64,000 nt of DNA from Geomonas anaerohicana (GTDB lineage: Bacteria > Desulfobacterota > Desulfuromonadia > Geobacterales > Geobacteraceae). The stretch spans positions 1 through 64,000 of the forward strand of contig NZ_JAEMHL010000005.1 of assembly GCF_016458305.1 (NCBI RefSeq), written 5' to 3'. A program made the translations under genes and the position numbers. Below, in pieces: positions 13,301 through 23,078 of the stretch (position 1 is the first letter of the stretch; every line of letters begins with the position of its first letter). The notes below the pieces were generated by a model. It had not been told where the DNA came from, did not search any database, and worked only from the letters and a program-made list of their open reading frames with translations.

Positions 13301-13429
13301 CTCCGTTACGTTATAAAGCGCGGACGAGGGGCGGGCGCCCTGGCGTGCCAGTGCTCCCTGCCCGAATCCTGCCTCGGGAGCGGTGCTCCCCCCCTGCGCA
13401 ATTCCAATTCCCATATCAGTAGTCGCCAT
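10391..13429 (-). CDS. Acyl-CoA carboxylase, biotin carboxylase fused to biotin carrier domain
   Basis: 1012-residue protein. An N-terminal biotin carboxylase unit has the ATP-grasp loop IGGGGGKGQRLL, the QLLGNGDWCIALGGRDCSLQ block, and the catalytic motif EVNTRIQVEHRVTE. A long middle region of about 400 residues follows, then a C-terminal biotinyl domain with EVMKM, whose Lys947 is the biotin site. With the transferase encoded just upstream it would carboxylate propionyl-CoA (or acetyl-CoA). The ATG at 13429 overlaps the upstream stop (TAATG) and has GGGAG eight bases before it. An alternative start at 13291 (MAHTSEKY) also has GGAG and would drop 46 low-complexity residues. Much longer than normal AccC-BCCP fusions. 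Confidence 0.85.
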   Translation of the reverse strand: MATTDMGIGIAQGGSTAPEAGFGQGALARQGARPSSALYNVTEMKAMAHTSEKYTKNPLIHRDRRLSASTSAWVRSFACEDLKPLIVCRGPIRKEAMDVYQEMGITHYGILLSEKDSIVYPNALAPELRTLTDSTRVHRVPDYTGASKEERVERIHQIISIAKDNGYDSIFAGYGFMAEDDEFVGAIEKAGLNFIGPCAATQTGAGKKDEAKRTALSVNVSVTPGIDNVTARTLVKKHGSREKLLALVASDGLECDAKVLADDKLSLEDLADHILYASYNKGIDLFSIEELCAQVEAECAAMLKKHPQSRVRLKAIGGGGGKGQRLLGADLLTKKNASDADIAKAASEAPGLVREILNEVKANGVGDNKNILVELNIEQTRHNEIQLLGNGDWCIALGGRDCSLQMHEQKLLEVSVTQEGLMTAIEEAKIAGRKAEVKALESDLKVLKRMEEESERFGKAVGLDSASTFECIVDRDRHYFMEVNTRIQVEHRVTELCYALKFVNPEDPNDFFVVESLVEAMALLARHRKRVPKPQRFVRFNASVEARLNATDASLSPHAGGMIRYWSKPIEGEIRDDQGISMVNPDTGIFMKYKVAGAYDSNIALLLTTGEDRKTSYDKMSEVLRATTLRGSDLATNLEFHYGLVNWFLGRNVMAKPTTRFVVPYLTLVGTLKEEANKLDPVYAFLQMKKHYAKRVSEAYADQPEVQAKESKNMSSLLDRKGTLIIRPIERLLGDPHLLSGWLSMNTKNFRIDNGKVVWLRNPVGVLNETYEYLHMNHRPHKPAAEIIWSHDNELLQQALRFSRTLREHFGLERDEYFTLNEIVNKEEPQGGFDADTWQQIRSAHFGYEAGLELLGMLFLVGQTTKFWELRVEEDLEITIPEYLNDPELQARMKKILVPPPATKADEIVAVCGGMYYGQEAPGMPPFAYEGMHFEKGQPLYIIEVMKMFNKVYAPFAGTIDKILVTSGDGTIVSKGQPLFKVTPDEKFVEVDVNALEKEKRAVTSDYLKAVL

Positions 13430-15153
13430 TAGTGGAACTCCCTTTGTACGGACTGCATCGGGCCCGCTTTGTAGTGACGCAGGAAGAAGTTGATGTTTTC
13501 ACCCAGTACCTTCCTCAGGTCGGTCGGCATGACCAGCGAGGAGATGGAGCCCAGGGAGAGCGCCTCTTTCGGGTTCATCAGCTCTTTTTCGTAACGGGTG
13601 TTGAGGAGCGCCTCCTCCGCCTTGAGCCAGTCGGCAGCTTCCTTCTCGGCATCGGCCTTGGCCAGCTCGGGCTTGACGCCGGCGTCCACCCTCTCCTGGG
13701 TGCCGCGCTTGACGCGCTCGATGACGGCGTTTCTCACCTTCCTCAGTTCGTCCTTGTACACGAACTCCTTGCCTGCCGGCCCCATGACCGCGAGGCGGGT
13801 GGTGGGGAGGGCGAGCACCAGGTCGGCGCCGGTCGGGTAGTTGTTGTAGGAGGCGTAGGCGCCGCCGTAGGCGTTCCTGAGGATCAACAGGATGCGCGGG
13901 GTGCGGATGTCGACGATGGAGTCGAGCATGGCGCGGCCGGCCTGGACGATGCCGCGGGCCTCCTGCTCGCGACCCGGGAGGAAGCCGGTGGTGTCTTCCA
14001 TGAAGATCATCGGAATGTTGTAGATGTTGCAGAAGCGGTTGAAGCGGGCGATCTTGTAGGCCGCGTCGCAGTCGATCTGGCCGGAGTCGACGGCGGAGTT
14101 GTTGGCGACGAAGCCGACCACGTTGCCGCCCAGGCGGCCGAAGGCGGTGACCACGTTCCTGGCGCGGTCGCGCTGCATCTCGAAATAGTCGCCGTGGTCG
14201 CAGATCTGCTGGATGATGATGGAAACATCGAACGGCGTGTTGAAACCGGTCGGGGAGTTGAAGGCCTTCTTCAGCAGGGTGTTGATCTCCCAGGTCTTAC
14301 GGTCCAGCGGGTCGCTGGTCTCCTGGTAGGGTGCCATCACCGAGTTGTTGTCCGGGAGGTAGTTGAGCAGCATGATCGCGGTCCTGAGCGCCCCGACCTC
14401 GTCCTCGACGGTCAGGTCGGCGACGCCGGACTGCCCGTGTACCTTCGGTCCGCCCAGGTCTTCGGGGGTGACGTCCTCCCCGAGGACGCTTTTGACGACG
14501 CCCGGGCCGGTGAGGCCGAAGAAGGTGTCCTTGGGCTGGATCACGAAGCTGCCCTGGCGCGGCAGGTAGGAGCCGCCGCCGGCGTTGAAGCCGAACATGC
14601 ACATGATGGACGGGACCACGCCGGAGATCTTCCTGAGCGCGGTGAAGGCCTCGGCGTAGCCGTCCAGACCGCCAACGCCGGCCGGTACGAAGGCGCCCGC
14701 GGAGTCGTTCATGCCGATGACCGGGATACCCTTCTCGCCCGCCATGTAGAAGAGACGGGCCAGCTTGTTGCCGTTGGTGGCGTCCATGGAACCGGCGCGC
14801 ACGGTGAAGTCGTGGCCGTAGACGGCGACATCGCGGCCGTGGATGTTGAGGACGCCGGTAACCAGGGAGGCGCCGTCCAGGTTCTTGCCCCAGTTCTGGA
14901 ACAGGATGTTGGGCTCGCACTCGGTCAGGACGCGGATCCTTTCCCACACGGTCATGCGCTTTTTAAAGTGCTGTTTCTCGATCTGGTCGATGCTCACCGA
15001 CTTGATGGGGCGCTGGATCAGGTCGTAACCCGCCTGCATCGCCTCCTCGTAGCCGCCCGTGGCGCGGGAAATCTCGCCGGGGATGTTGAACTCGACCTTC
15101 TCCGCTACGTCAAACGGATTCTTCAAAGAGGGCTTGATCATTTTATTCGACAT
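13429..15153 (-). CDS. Acyl-CoA carboxylase, carboxyltransferase subunit (propionyl-CoA type)
   Basis: Crotonase-fold carboxyltransferase of 574 residues with both halves in one chain. The oxyanion-hole glycines are seen in [12 protein letters not shown] and [13 protein letters not shown]. The domain order and [18 protein letters not shown] resemble PccB/AccD5 proteins, which move CO2 from carboxybiotin to an acyl-CoA. I prefer the start at 15153 (MSNKMIKP), with GGAAGG nine bases upstream; ATG at 15162 lies inside that ribosome-binding site. It is translationally coupled at both ends: to the leader ORF upstream and, through TAATG, to the biotin carboxylase downstream. The mutase and epimerase genes nearby support propionyl-CoA as substrate. 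Confidence 0.9.
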   Translation of the reverse strand: MSNKMIKPSLKNPFDVAEKVEFNIPGEISRATGGYEEAMQAGYDLIQRPIKSVSIDQIEKQHFKKRMTVWERIRVLTECEPNILFQNWGKNLDGASLVTGVLNIHGRDVAVYGHDFTVRAGSMDATNGNKLARLFYMAGEKGIPVIGMNDSAGAFVPAGVGGLDGYAEAFTALRKISGVVPSIMCMFGFNAGGGSYLPRQGSFVIQPKDTFFGLTGPGVVKSVLGEDVTPEDLGGPKVHGQSGVADLTVEDEVGALRTAIMLLNYLPDNNSVMAPYQETSDPLDRKTWEINTLLKKAFNSPTGFNTPFDVSIIIQQICDHGDYFEMQRDRARNVVTAFGRLGGNVVGFVANNSAVDSGQIDCDAAYKIARFNRFCNIYNIPMIFMEDTTGFLPGREQEARGIVQAGRAMLDSIVDIRTPRILLILRNAYGGAYASYNNYPTGADLVLALPTTRLAVMGPAGKEFVYKDELRKVRNAVIERVKRGTQERVDAGVKPELAKADAEKEAADWLKAEEALLNTRYEKELMNPKEALSLGSISSLVMPTDLRKVLGENINFFLRHYKAGPMQSVQREFH

Positions 15154-15214
15154 TGTTGGCATCCTTCCGGGCTTTGGGATTTTGCATCTCTATGCGGGGT
15201 GCTGCGCAGCTCAT
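15143..15214 (-). CDS. Putative 23-residue leader peptide before the carboxyltransferase gene
   Basis: A short ORF encodes [21 protein letters not shown] and two further residues, then TAA. Its ATG (15212-15214) follows a near-perfect AGGAGG with six-base spacing, far stronger than the site of the main gene. Its stop overlaps the first codons of the carboxyltransferase gene in another frame, so translation of the leader would pass ribosomes through the downstream start. Coupling or attenuation control is an inference. No run of regulatory codons is evident. Confidence 0.45.
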   Translation of the reverse strand: MSCAAPRIEMQNPKARKDANNVE

Positions 15215-15756
15215 CTACGTCCTCCTGGCTTTGATATTAAAAAAGTGTTGCAAATCTTGGTCAGTTAGCGAAAACGTCAACCGCCGGACGGTAAAAAATG
15301 CCTTCCGGTGCGGTGGAATTTTTTAGTCTCCCTGAATGTGGAGGGCAAGGAGACAGCGGCCGCCGGTTTGGTCTGGATGCGGGACCCAGGGTGGGCCGGA
15401 GGGCGGATGGTGCACTATTGCTGGTATTTAGCGAATCTGAAGGGGGTGTGACGCTAAGAAAGGTACGTTTTGGCCGGGCAGGTGGATCGTCCTTCGTCTA
15501 TCGAACAGTTCCCGAAATTTCATTTTGACTAAATGTGTTTTCGGGCTGGTTTAACCTGGCCTGGGTGCGCCGCGACGACTAATGAGGCGTAGTAAAACGA
15601 ACTATTGTTCTACTTTTTAGGCGCGTACCCTTCATAAGGTTTTGCTTGGCTTTTGTCAATAAGAAAAAGAGTGTATACAGGCAAAGTATCGGAAATACGA
15701 GGGGTTCTAAAGTGGGGCTAAAAAGGAGGGGGGAGGCGGCTGACAGGGGTTGCCCG
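15215..15756. other. Intergenic region upstream of the carboxylase operon
   Basis: About 540 bases without a credible gene between the glcF stop and the leader ORF. A hairpin at 15739-15761 (GCTGAC and GTCAGC arms) overlaps the glcF stop codon and is followed on the minus strand by a pyrimidine-rich run ending in TTTTT, so it may terminate the lactate operon. The remainder has no repeats that I can see. Confidence 0.45.
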
Positions 15757-17037
15757 TCAGCGCCTTATTTTGCGGGCCAGAAGCTCGACGGTATGCAATA
15801 CCCTCGTTTTATCTCCTGCCTGTTTTAGGCCGTCGGAGAGCTGCATGATGCAGCCGGGGCAGCCGGTGACCACGGCGTCGGCACCGGTGTCGATGATCGC
15901 CTTGCTCTTGCCGGCGTTGATGTCGAGCGAACTCTCGTAGTGGTAGACGTTGAAGGTGCCGCCCAGGCCGCAGCAACGGTCGGCCCCTTCCATCTCCACC
16001 AGGTCCAGTCCCGGGGTCTCTTTGAGCAGGGTGCGCGGCTGCTTGGCGATGCCGGCGGTCCTGTGGTGGCAGGGGTCGTGGTAGGTGATGCGCATCCTTT
16101 GGCCTGTGCCGGTCTCTTCCGGGTGCAATCCCAGTTTCTGCAACAGCACCGCCGCATCCACCGTTTTATCCGCCACTGCCTGGAGCCGCGCCTTCAATTC
16201 CGGGTTCCTCTTGCCGATCACCAGCGGGTAGAGCTTGTGCAGCGCACCGCCGCAGGTGGCGCAGGCGGTCATCACGTAGTCGGCCTGGTGCTTCTCGATG
16301 GCGGCCAGGTTCTGCTCGGCCAGTTCGCGCACCGTCTCCAGGTCGCCGCCGGACATGCCCGGCAGACCGCAGCACTGCTGCCCCTGCGGGATGATCACCG
16401 TGCAGCCCAGGTGACGGAACAGGGCCAGCGTCGCCTCGCCGATCTCGGTATAGACGAAGTTGGTCATGCAACCCACGAAGAAGACGACGGTCGGCTTGCC
16501 CGGCTCCCCCTTGATGATTTCGGGATGGCGTTTCATAAACGGCTTCTTGGCGATCTGCGGTATGTGACGGCTGCCGCCGATGAACGGCATCGGGAAGCGG
16601 AGCCTCAGGCCCGAGGTAGCCGGGACCTTCCTGAAGAACACCGGCCCGAAGATGGCCGCGGCGAGAGCGCCGAAGTTCATCAGCTTGCGGTTCCTGATCA
16701 CCTGTCCCACCGCCTTGTGGAAGGTGGTGAGGCCGCGCCGCTGCGCCAGGGCCTCGCGGGCGGCGATGACGATCTCGTCGGTGGGAACCTGGTTCGGGCA
16801 CTTGTCCACGCAGCTGCCGCACAGAAGGCACTTGGACATAGCCGAGTAGGTGCCGTCGTCGAGGGTGATGTCTCCCTTGACCAGGTGTTGGGCCAGGGCG
16901 ACCTTGCCGCGCGCCGTGGCCGGCTCGCGCTGGAAGGTGCCGAAGGCGGGGCAGTTGGCGCGGCAGGCGCCGCACTTCACGCATTTCTTCATTTCCTGGG
17001 TGACCCGCTCGAGCGGGTCGGTGTGCTTCTTGGTCAT
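15757..17037 (-). CDS. glcF: Lactate/glycolate dehydrogenase iron-sulfur subunit (GlcF type)
   Basis: 426-residue protein with two N-terminal ferredoxin-like cluster motifs, CVKCGACRANCP (near residue 19) and CLLCGSCVDKCP (near 71), each expected to bind a [4Fe-4S] cluster. Two CCG-type domains follow, with QQCCGLPG and DRCCGLGG plus CATCGG and CPGC elements. This is the electron-transfer partner of the FAD subunit GlcD, which takes electrons from lactate or glycolate towards the quinone pool. It is the last gene of larA-glcD-glcF. Which hydroxyacid is used cannot be read from the sequence; larA upstream favours lactate. Confidence 0.88.
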   Translation of the reverse strand: MTKKHTDPLERVTQEMKKCVKCGACRANCPAFGTFQREPATARGKVALAQHLVKGDITLDDGTYSAMSKCLLCGSCVDKCPNQVPTDEIVIAAREALAQRRGLTTFHKAVGQVIRNRKLMNFGALAAAIFGPVFFRKVPATSGLRLRFPMPFIGGSRHIPQIAKKPFMKRHPEIIKGEPGKPTVVFFVGCMTNFVYTEIGEATLALFRHLGCTVIIPQGQQCCGLPGMSGGDLETVRELAEQNLAAIEKHQADYVMTACATCGGALHKLYPLVIGKRNPELKARLQAVADKTVDAAVLLQKLGLHPEETGTGQRMRITYHDPCHHRTAGIAKQPRTLLKETPGLDLVEMEGADRCCGLGGTFNVYHYESSLDINAGKSKAIIDTGADAVVTGCPGCIMQLSDGLKQAGDKTRVLHTVELLARKIRR

Positions 17038-17116
17038 GCTGGTTCTCTCTTCTTAGCAGCAATGGGAGCTATGGGAATTTTGGGAGGCCTGGGAGTGATG
17101 GGAAACCCATAGTCAA

Positions 17117-17179
17117 TTGTCAGTTGTCAGTTGTCAGTTGTCAGTTGTCAGTTGTCAGTTGTCAGTTGTCAGTTGTCAG
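17117..17179. repeat. Nine perfect tandem copies of heptamer TTGTCAG
   Basis: Nine uninterrupted 7-bp copies run from 17117 to 17179 in the 148-bp gap between glcD and glcF, ending only six bases before the glcD stop region. The neighbouring 17060-17108 is an imperfect array of TGGGA-like units. A perfect heptamer array is prone to slipped-strand length change. Confidence 0.97.
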
Positions 17180-17185
17180 TTGCCG

Positions 17186-18562
17186 TTACGGCAGCATCTT
17201 GCCGGGGTTCAGGATGTTGTTGGGGTCGAGGGCGCCTTTGATGGCCTTCATGGCGGCTATCTGCTCAGCGTTCAGCTCCAGGGGGATGTAGGGCTGCTTG
17301 GCAAGGCCTACGCCGTGCTCGCCGGACATGGTGCCGCCCAGGTCCAGCGCGGCCTGGAACACTTCCTTGATCGCCTCGTGCGCCTTCTCCAACTGGCCCG
17401 GCACACTCTTGTCGATCATGATGTTGACGTGGATATTGCCGTCGCCGGCATGGCCGAAGTTGACGATGGGAATGTCGTAACGCTTCTGGATCACCTCGAT
17501 GCGCCGGATCACGTCGGGTACCTTGCTCCTGGGGACGACGATGTCCTCGTTGAACTTGTCCGGGTTCACGTCGCGCAACGACGGCGACACCAGCCGGCGC
17601 ACCCGCCACAACTCCTCGCTCTCGGCGGCGTCCTTGGCGACCCGGAACTGCACCAGGCCCAGCGGCTCAATCAGCTTGTGGATCTGCCCGGCCTGCTTCT
17701 CGATCAGGTCGCGGTCACCGTCCACCTCGATCAGGAGCACCGCCCGGGCGCTGTCCGGCATGCCCAGGTTGAAGCGTCGCTCGACGCAGGTGAGGGTGGC
17801 GTGGTCCATGAACTCCAGCGTGGTCGGAATGATCTTGTTCTTGATGATGGTGGAAACCGCGCGCGCCGCGCCGTCGATGGAATCGAACACGGTCAGCATG
17901 GTCTTCTTCGAGTCCGGGTAGGGGAGCAGCTTGAAGATGATCTTGGTGATGATCCCGAGCGTCCCCTCTGAGCCGCACAGAAGCTTGGTCAGGTCGTAGC
18001 CGACCACCCCCTTCACGGTCTCGCCGCCAGTGCGGATGATGGCGCCGGTCGGCAGTACCACCTCGAGCCCCATCACGAAGTCCTTGGTGACCCCGTACTT
18101 GACGGCACGCGGGCCGCCGGCGCACTCGGCGACGTTCCCCCCCAGGGTGGAAAATTTGAGCGAAGCAGGATCGGGCGGGTAGAAGAGCCCGAGTTTTTCC
18201 ACTTCCATCTGGAACGCCTCGGTAACCACACCCGGCTCGACCTCGGCCACCAGGTTGTCGGTGTCGATCCTGAGGATGCGGTTCATCCTGGTGGTCACCA
18301 GCACCACGCCGCCCCCCTTGGGGAGGGCTCCACCGGTGAAGCCGCTGCCGGCTCCCCTCGGGAAGACCGGGAAGTTCTCTTTGTTGGCGAGCTGCAGGAT
18401 GCGGGAAACCTGCTCGGGGCTGTCCGGATGCACCACGGCGTCCGGGAGAAACTCCATCTGGGTGGCGTCGTAGCCGTAGCAGATCAGGTCCTGCGCGCCG
18501 GTGGCGATGTTCTCGGCTCCGACGATGTCGGTGAGTTGCTGAAGGGTGCGTGCGTCTAGCAT
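17186..18562 (-). CDS. glcD: FAD-linked lactate/glycolate dehydrogenase subunit (GlcD type)
   Basis: 458-residue member of the vanillyl-alcohol-oxidase-type FAD family. The FAD-binding PCMH domain covers about residues 38-217 (PRGAGSGFTGGALP, DPASLKFSTLGGNVAECAGG), and the C-terminal oxidase domain carries the substrate/metal motifs NFGHAGDGNIHVNIM and SGEHGVGLAK. It oxidises a 2-hydroxyacid, most likely D-lactate, and passes electrons to GlcF. AAGGA lies six bases before the ATG. Middle gene of larA-glcD-glcF; the GC-rich 143-bp gap to larA (18563-18705) holds G-run/C-run repeats typical of this genome. Confidence 0.9.
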   Translation of the reverse strand: MLDARTLQQLTDIVGAENIATGAQDLICYGYDATQMEFLPDAVVHPDSPEQVSRILQLANKENFPVFPRGAGSGFTGGALPKGGGVVLVTTRMNRILRIDTDNLVAEVEPGVVTEAFQMEVEKLGLFYPPDPASLKFSTLGGNVAECAGGPRAVKYGVTKDFVMGLEVVLPTGAIIRTGGETVKGVVGYDLTKLLCGSEGTLGIITKIIFKLLPYPDSKKTMLTVFDSIDGAARAVSTIIKNKIIPTTLEFMDHATLTCVERRFNLGMPDSARAVLLIEVDGDRDLIEKQAGQIHKLIEPLGLVQFRVAKDAAESEELWRVRRLVSPSLRDVNPDKFNEDIVVPRSKVPDVIRRIEVIQKRYDIPIVNFGHAGDGNIHVNIMIDKSVPGQLEKAHEAIKEVFQAALDLGGTMSGEHGVGLAKQPYIPLELNAEQIAAMKAIKGALDPNNILNPGKMLP

Positions 18563-18705
18563 CTAGTATTCCTTTCGTCGGTTGCTCCTCCCCCTGGAGG
18601 GGGGAGGTTGGGTGAGGGGACGTTTCGGCAGTTAGTCCATCATCCTGCCCCCTCCCTGTCCCTCCCCCTCCGGGGGGAGGGGACCTTGGGGTGTAGCTTT
18701 GGTGG

Positions 18706-19986
18706 TCAGGTCTGCATCAGCGGCAGCACCGTGCCTCCCTCGGGGATCAGGTACGCCTTGTAGTCATCCGGGAGCATCGGCACTGCCAGTGCCATCGCCT
18801 CGTCCAGTGTCGCGGCCGGGATCATCCCCATGGTGCGCACCTCTTGCGCCGGGAGCTTCGACACCAGGACGATCTTGAAGCGCTCTGCCTTTTCCTTCAC
18901 CGACCAGGCGGTCTGCCCATTGATCTCGTAGCGCTTCCGGAGCGCGGACTCCAATTCGGCGCAGGTCGGGTAGCTGAACCAGTTGAAGAAGGTGGCGTTG
19001 CCGTAGCCGTCGCGGCACTCGGCGAGGAGGATCATGATCCCTCCGGGCCTCAGTGCGCGACTGGCGTACTCCATCGACTTGTGGGCCTGGATCAGGTTGA
19101 TGTCCTTGGGAAAGCCGCCGCAGGACACGATGACCAGGTCTCCCTTCGCCTCGATGGGCGCGGAAAACGTGTCGTTGTAAAACCGGCATCCGGCAACGTG
19201 CGCGGCCTGCCAGTCGCCGGCGTAGGCGGCGCAGATCTGCTTGTCGGGGCCGAGCACCGTGTTCAGGATGAAGTCGGGGGCGACCATGCCGCAGGCCTCC
19301 AGCATCGCTTCGTGGACCGGATTCCCCTCCAGGTTGCCGGCCACCGCCTTCGGGTGCCTGCCGCTCCCCTCGTCCGGGTTCAAAAGCGAGAAATGGCTCG
19401 CCATGCAGCTCTTGCGGCTGGAGACGCCGGGGAGGATGCTCTTGCGGCCGCCGCCGAAGCCCGCGAAGTAGTGAAAGGTGACGGCTCCGGTCAGGATGAC
19501 CCGGTCCGCCTCGGTAACCCTGCGGTTCACCTCCACCGGCACGCCCCTGTGGGTGTCGCCGAGGTAAACCAGTTCGCCGGGGTCGTCGCAGTCGTGGTCG
19601 GTGACCTTGATCCTGCCGTACAACTCTCCCGCGATCTTCTTGTGTTCGGCCGGAGTCTGCTTACGGTGGATCCCAAGCGCGATGACGATCTCGATATCCC
19701 GGTCCTTGATGCCGACGGAGTTGAGTCGTGAGACCAACAGGGGAAGGTAGACCTCACTCCCGGTGGGACGGGTCACGTCGGAGGTGACGATGACTACGCG
19801 GTCGCCGGGGGCAAAGCTCGCCAGGGAATCGGTACAGCCGTCGAGAGCGCGCTCGACCAACTCGACCGGTGTTCCCTGCCGCTGGAAAGGGCGGGGGCTC
19901 AGCACGGAAAGGAGATGTTCAGGAGCAACCTGCAGAGGATAGCTGTGATCGCCGCATTTAAGCTCTAGCATCGGGTTATGATACAT
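18706..19986 (-). CDS. larA: Nickel-pincer lactate racemase family protein (LarA-like)
   Basis: 426-residue cytosolic enzyme of the LarA family, which racemises lactate (or related 2-hydroxyacids) with a nickel-pincer nucleotide cofactor bound covalently to a lysine. Key motifs are present: SDVTRPTG, the histidine in ALGIHRKQTP, FHYFAGFGGGRKSILPG with the histidine and the cofactor lysine, and a further histidine in SCMASHF. GGAGG stands six bases before the ATG. Being first in an operon with glcD and glcF, it would let the cell use both lactate isomers. The cofactor synthesis genes larB, larC and larE are not in this window. Substrate in this family varies. Confidence 0.82.
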   Translation of the reverse strand: MYHNPMLELKCGDHSYPLQVAPEHLLSVLSPRPFQRQGTPVELVERALDGCTDSLASFAPGDRVVIVTSDVTRPTGSEVYLPLLVSRLNSVGIKDRDIEIVIALGIHRKQTPAEHKKIAGELYGRIKVTDHDCDDPGELVYLGDTHRGVPVEVNRRVTEADRVILTGAVTFHYFAGFGGGRKSILPGVSSRKSCMASHFSLLNPDEGSGRHPKAVAGNLEGNPVHEAMLEACGMVAPDFILNTVLGPDKQICAAYAGDWQAAHVAGCRFYNDTFSAPIEAKGDLVIVSCGGFPKDINLIQAHKSMEYASRALRPGGIMILLAECRDGYGNATFFNWFSYPTCAELESALRKRYEINGQTAWSVKEKAERFKIVLVSKLPAQEVRTMGMIPAATLDEAMALAVPMLPDDYKAYLIPEGGTVLPLMQT

Positions 19987-20091
19987 ATTCGTCCTCCGAT
20001 ACGCAACTGTTTACCAGATCCAACTGGTTGGATAAGGAATTGAAGTGACTGGCATAGATGTGGACATGCCGACTGTCTGGCTGGGCGAGGG

Positions 20092-20126
20092 GCGGGCGAA
20101 TGATTATTCGCCCCTACAGGGCATCC
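20092..20126. repeat. Dispersed palindrome GGGCGAAT-n-ATTCGCCC, copy 1
   Basis: An imperfect palindrome reading GGGCGAATGATTATTCGCCC, followed by CTACAGGGCATCC. A second copy with the same flank lies at 49681-49715 inside the gsp operon. The rest of 19987-20259 shows no gene. Confidence 0.75.
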
Positions 20127-20259
20127 AGGAGTTGTCTCACCCCCACTGCGGGCGGCCAGGTCAGGTTCTGCCGGAGCAGACGGATGTGTGGCCGTAGCGA
20201 AGTATACGGCAGGTAGATAAAAATGTTTTAAGAAACTGTGCGCAGAGGTATGAATTAGA

Positions 20260-20288
20260 TTGACAAAATGGGGCGTTTTCGATAACAA
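20260..20288 (+). promoter_or_regulatory. Promoter of hppA
   Basis: TTGACA (20260-20265, perfect) and TAACAA (20283-20288, weak) with a 17-bp spacer, 73 bp before the hppA start. Confidence 0.55.
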
Positions 20289-20361
20289 TCACCCGTTTTT
20301 ATGACTATGTTGGAAGGCACGCCTTTTTTTGAGGCATATCCAAATAGGAGGAATTTTTTCA

Positions 20362-22404
<2,043 letters not shown>

Positions 22405-22425
22405 CACCGGCTTTAGTTGAAGCGA

Positions 22426-22459
22426 AAAAGGCGTCCCGGATTTCCGGGGCGCCTTTTTT
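22426..22459 (+). terminator. Intrinsic terminator of hppA
   Basis: AAAAAGGCG...CCCGGA, a three-base loop, then CCGGGGCGCC and TTTTTT. Partly bidirectional because of the flanking A-run. Confidence 0.85.
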
Positions 22460-22498
22460 ATTAATTAATAATTGCGGTGGGCCAGAACCGATCCGGAT

Positions 22499-22907
22499 TT
22501 TGCACTGTTTTTTCCGAAATAGTGCAATTCCTGACGGGAATCTCACTATTCTGCTGTAAATAGTGCAATTTCGGATGAAATCTCACTATTCTGTCGGAAA
22601 TAGTGCAAACCTGGATGAAAATACCACTATTTCATCTGAAATAGTGGAAACTCGATCCGGAATCGCACTATTCCGAATGAAATAGTGCAATCTTGCCAGC
22701 GAATAGCGCTGTTTTTTTTGAAATAGTGCAAACCTGAACCGGAATTGCACTATTCCGCCGGAAATAGTGAGATCTTGATCGGCGTTTGCACTATTCCATC
22801 TGAAATAGTGAGATTCTGGACGGCTTTTGCACTATTTCGCCTGGAATAGTGCAAACCCGGTTGGGAGTCGCGCTATTGCGCCTGGCAATGCTGATGTTGT
22901 TCCTGCG
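22499..22907. repeat. Tandem array of ten 41-bp palindromic units
   Basis: Ten units begin at 22499, 22540, 22580, 22621, 22662, 22703, 22744, 22785, 22826 and 22867: nine spacings, one of 40 bp and the rest exactly 41 bp. Each unit is a left arm TTGCACTATT, a 7-base loop, a right arm AAATAGTGCAA and about 12 bases of linker resembling CCTGGACCGGA. Units are diverged, especially in loop and linker, but arms are kept. Unit 4 has a paired change (CCACTATT with AATAGTGG), and units 1 and 6 carry A-to-G changes that keep G-U pairs if transcribed from the plus strand. The 41-bp period rules out coding. Not a CRISPR: no unique spacers and repeats are not identical. Confidence 0.9.
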
Positions 22908-23078
22908 AAATGTGAAATCCCCCCGGAGAGCGTCATCACGCACGGTGAGAGGCGGAGCACTTCGGGACTAGCGAACACGCCGGAGAGGTTCCCGCTGATT
23001 TTTCTCGACGTTTGGCTTGTTGCACGGGGGGGGCGCGGATTGCGATGGGAGCGACGTCTAAAACGTTTGGTTCGATCG

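Noticed and set aside
10379-13432. A 1017-residue plus-strand ORF opposite the biotin carboxylase
   Set aside because: Codon-bias shadow of the real minus-strand gene. The same applies to other long antisense ORFs opposite purA, hisZ, clpB, gspD, the PAS protein and others.
22499-22907. CRISPR array
   Set aside because: The repeating unit is degenerate, there are no unique spacers of constant length between identical repeats, and no cas genes are in the window.
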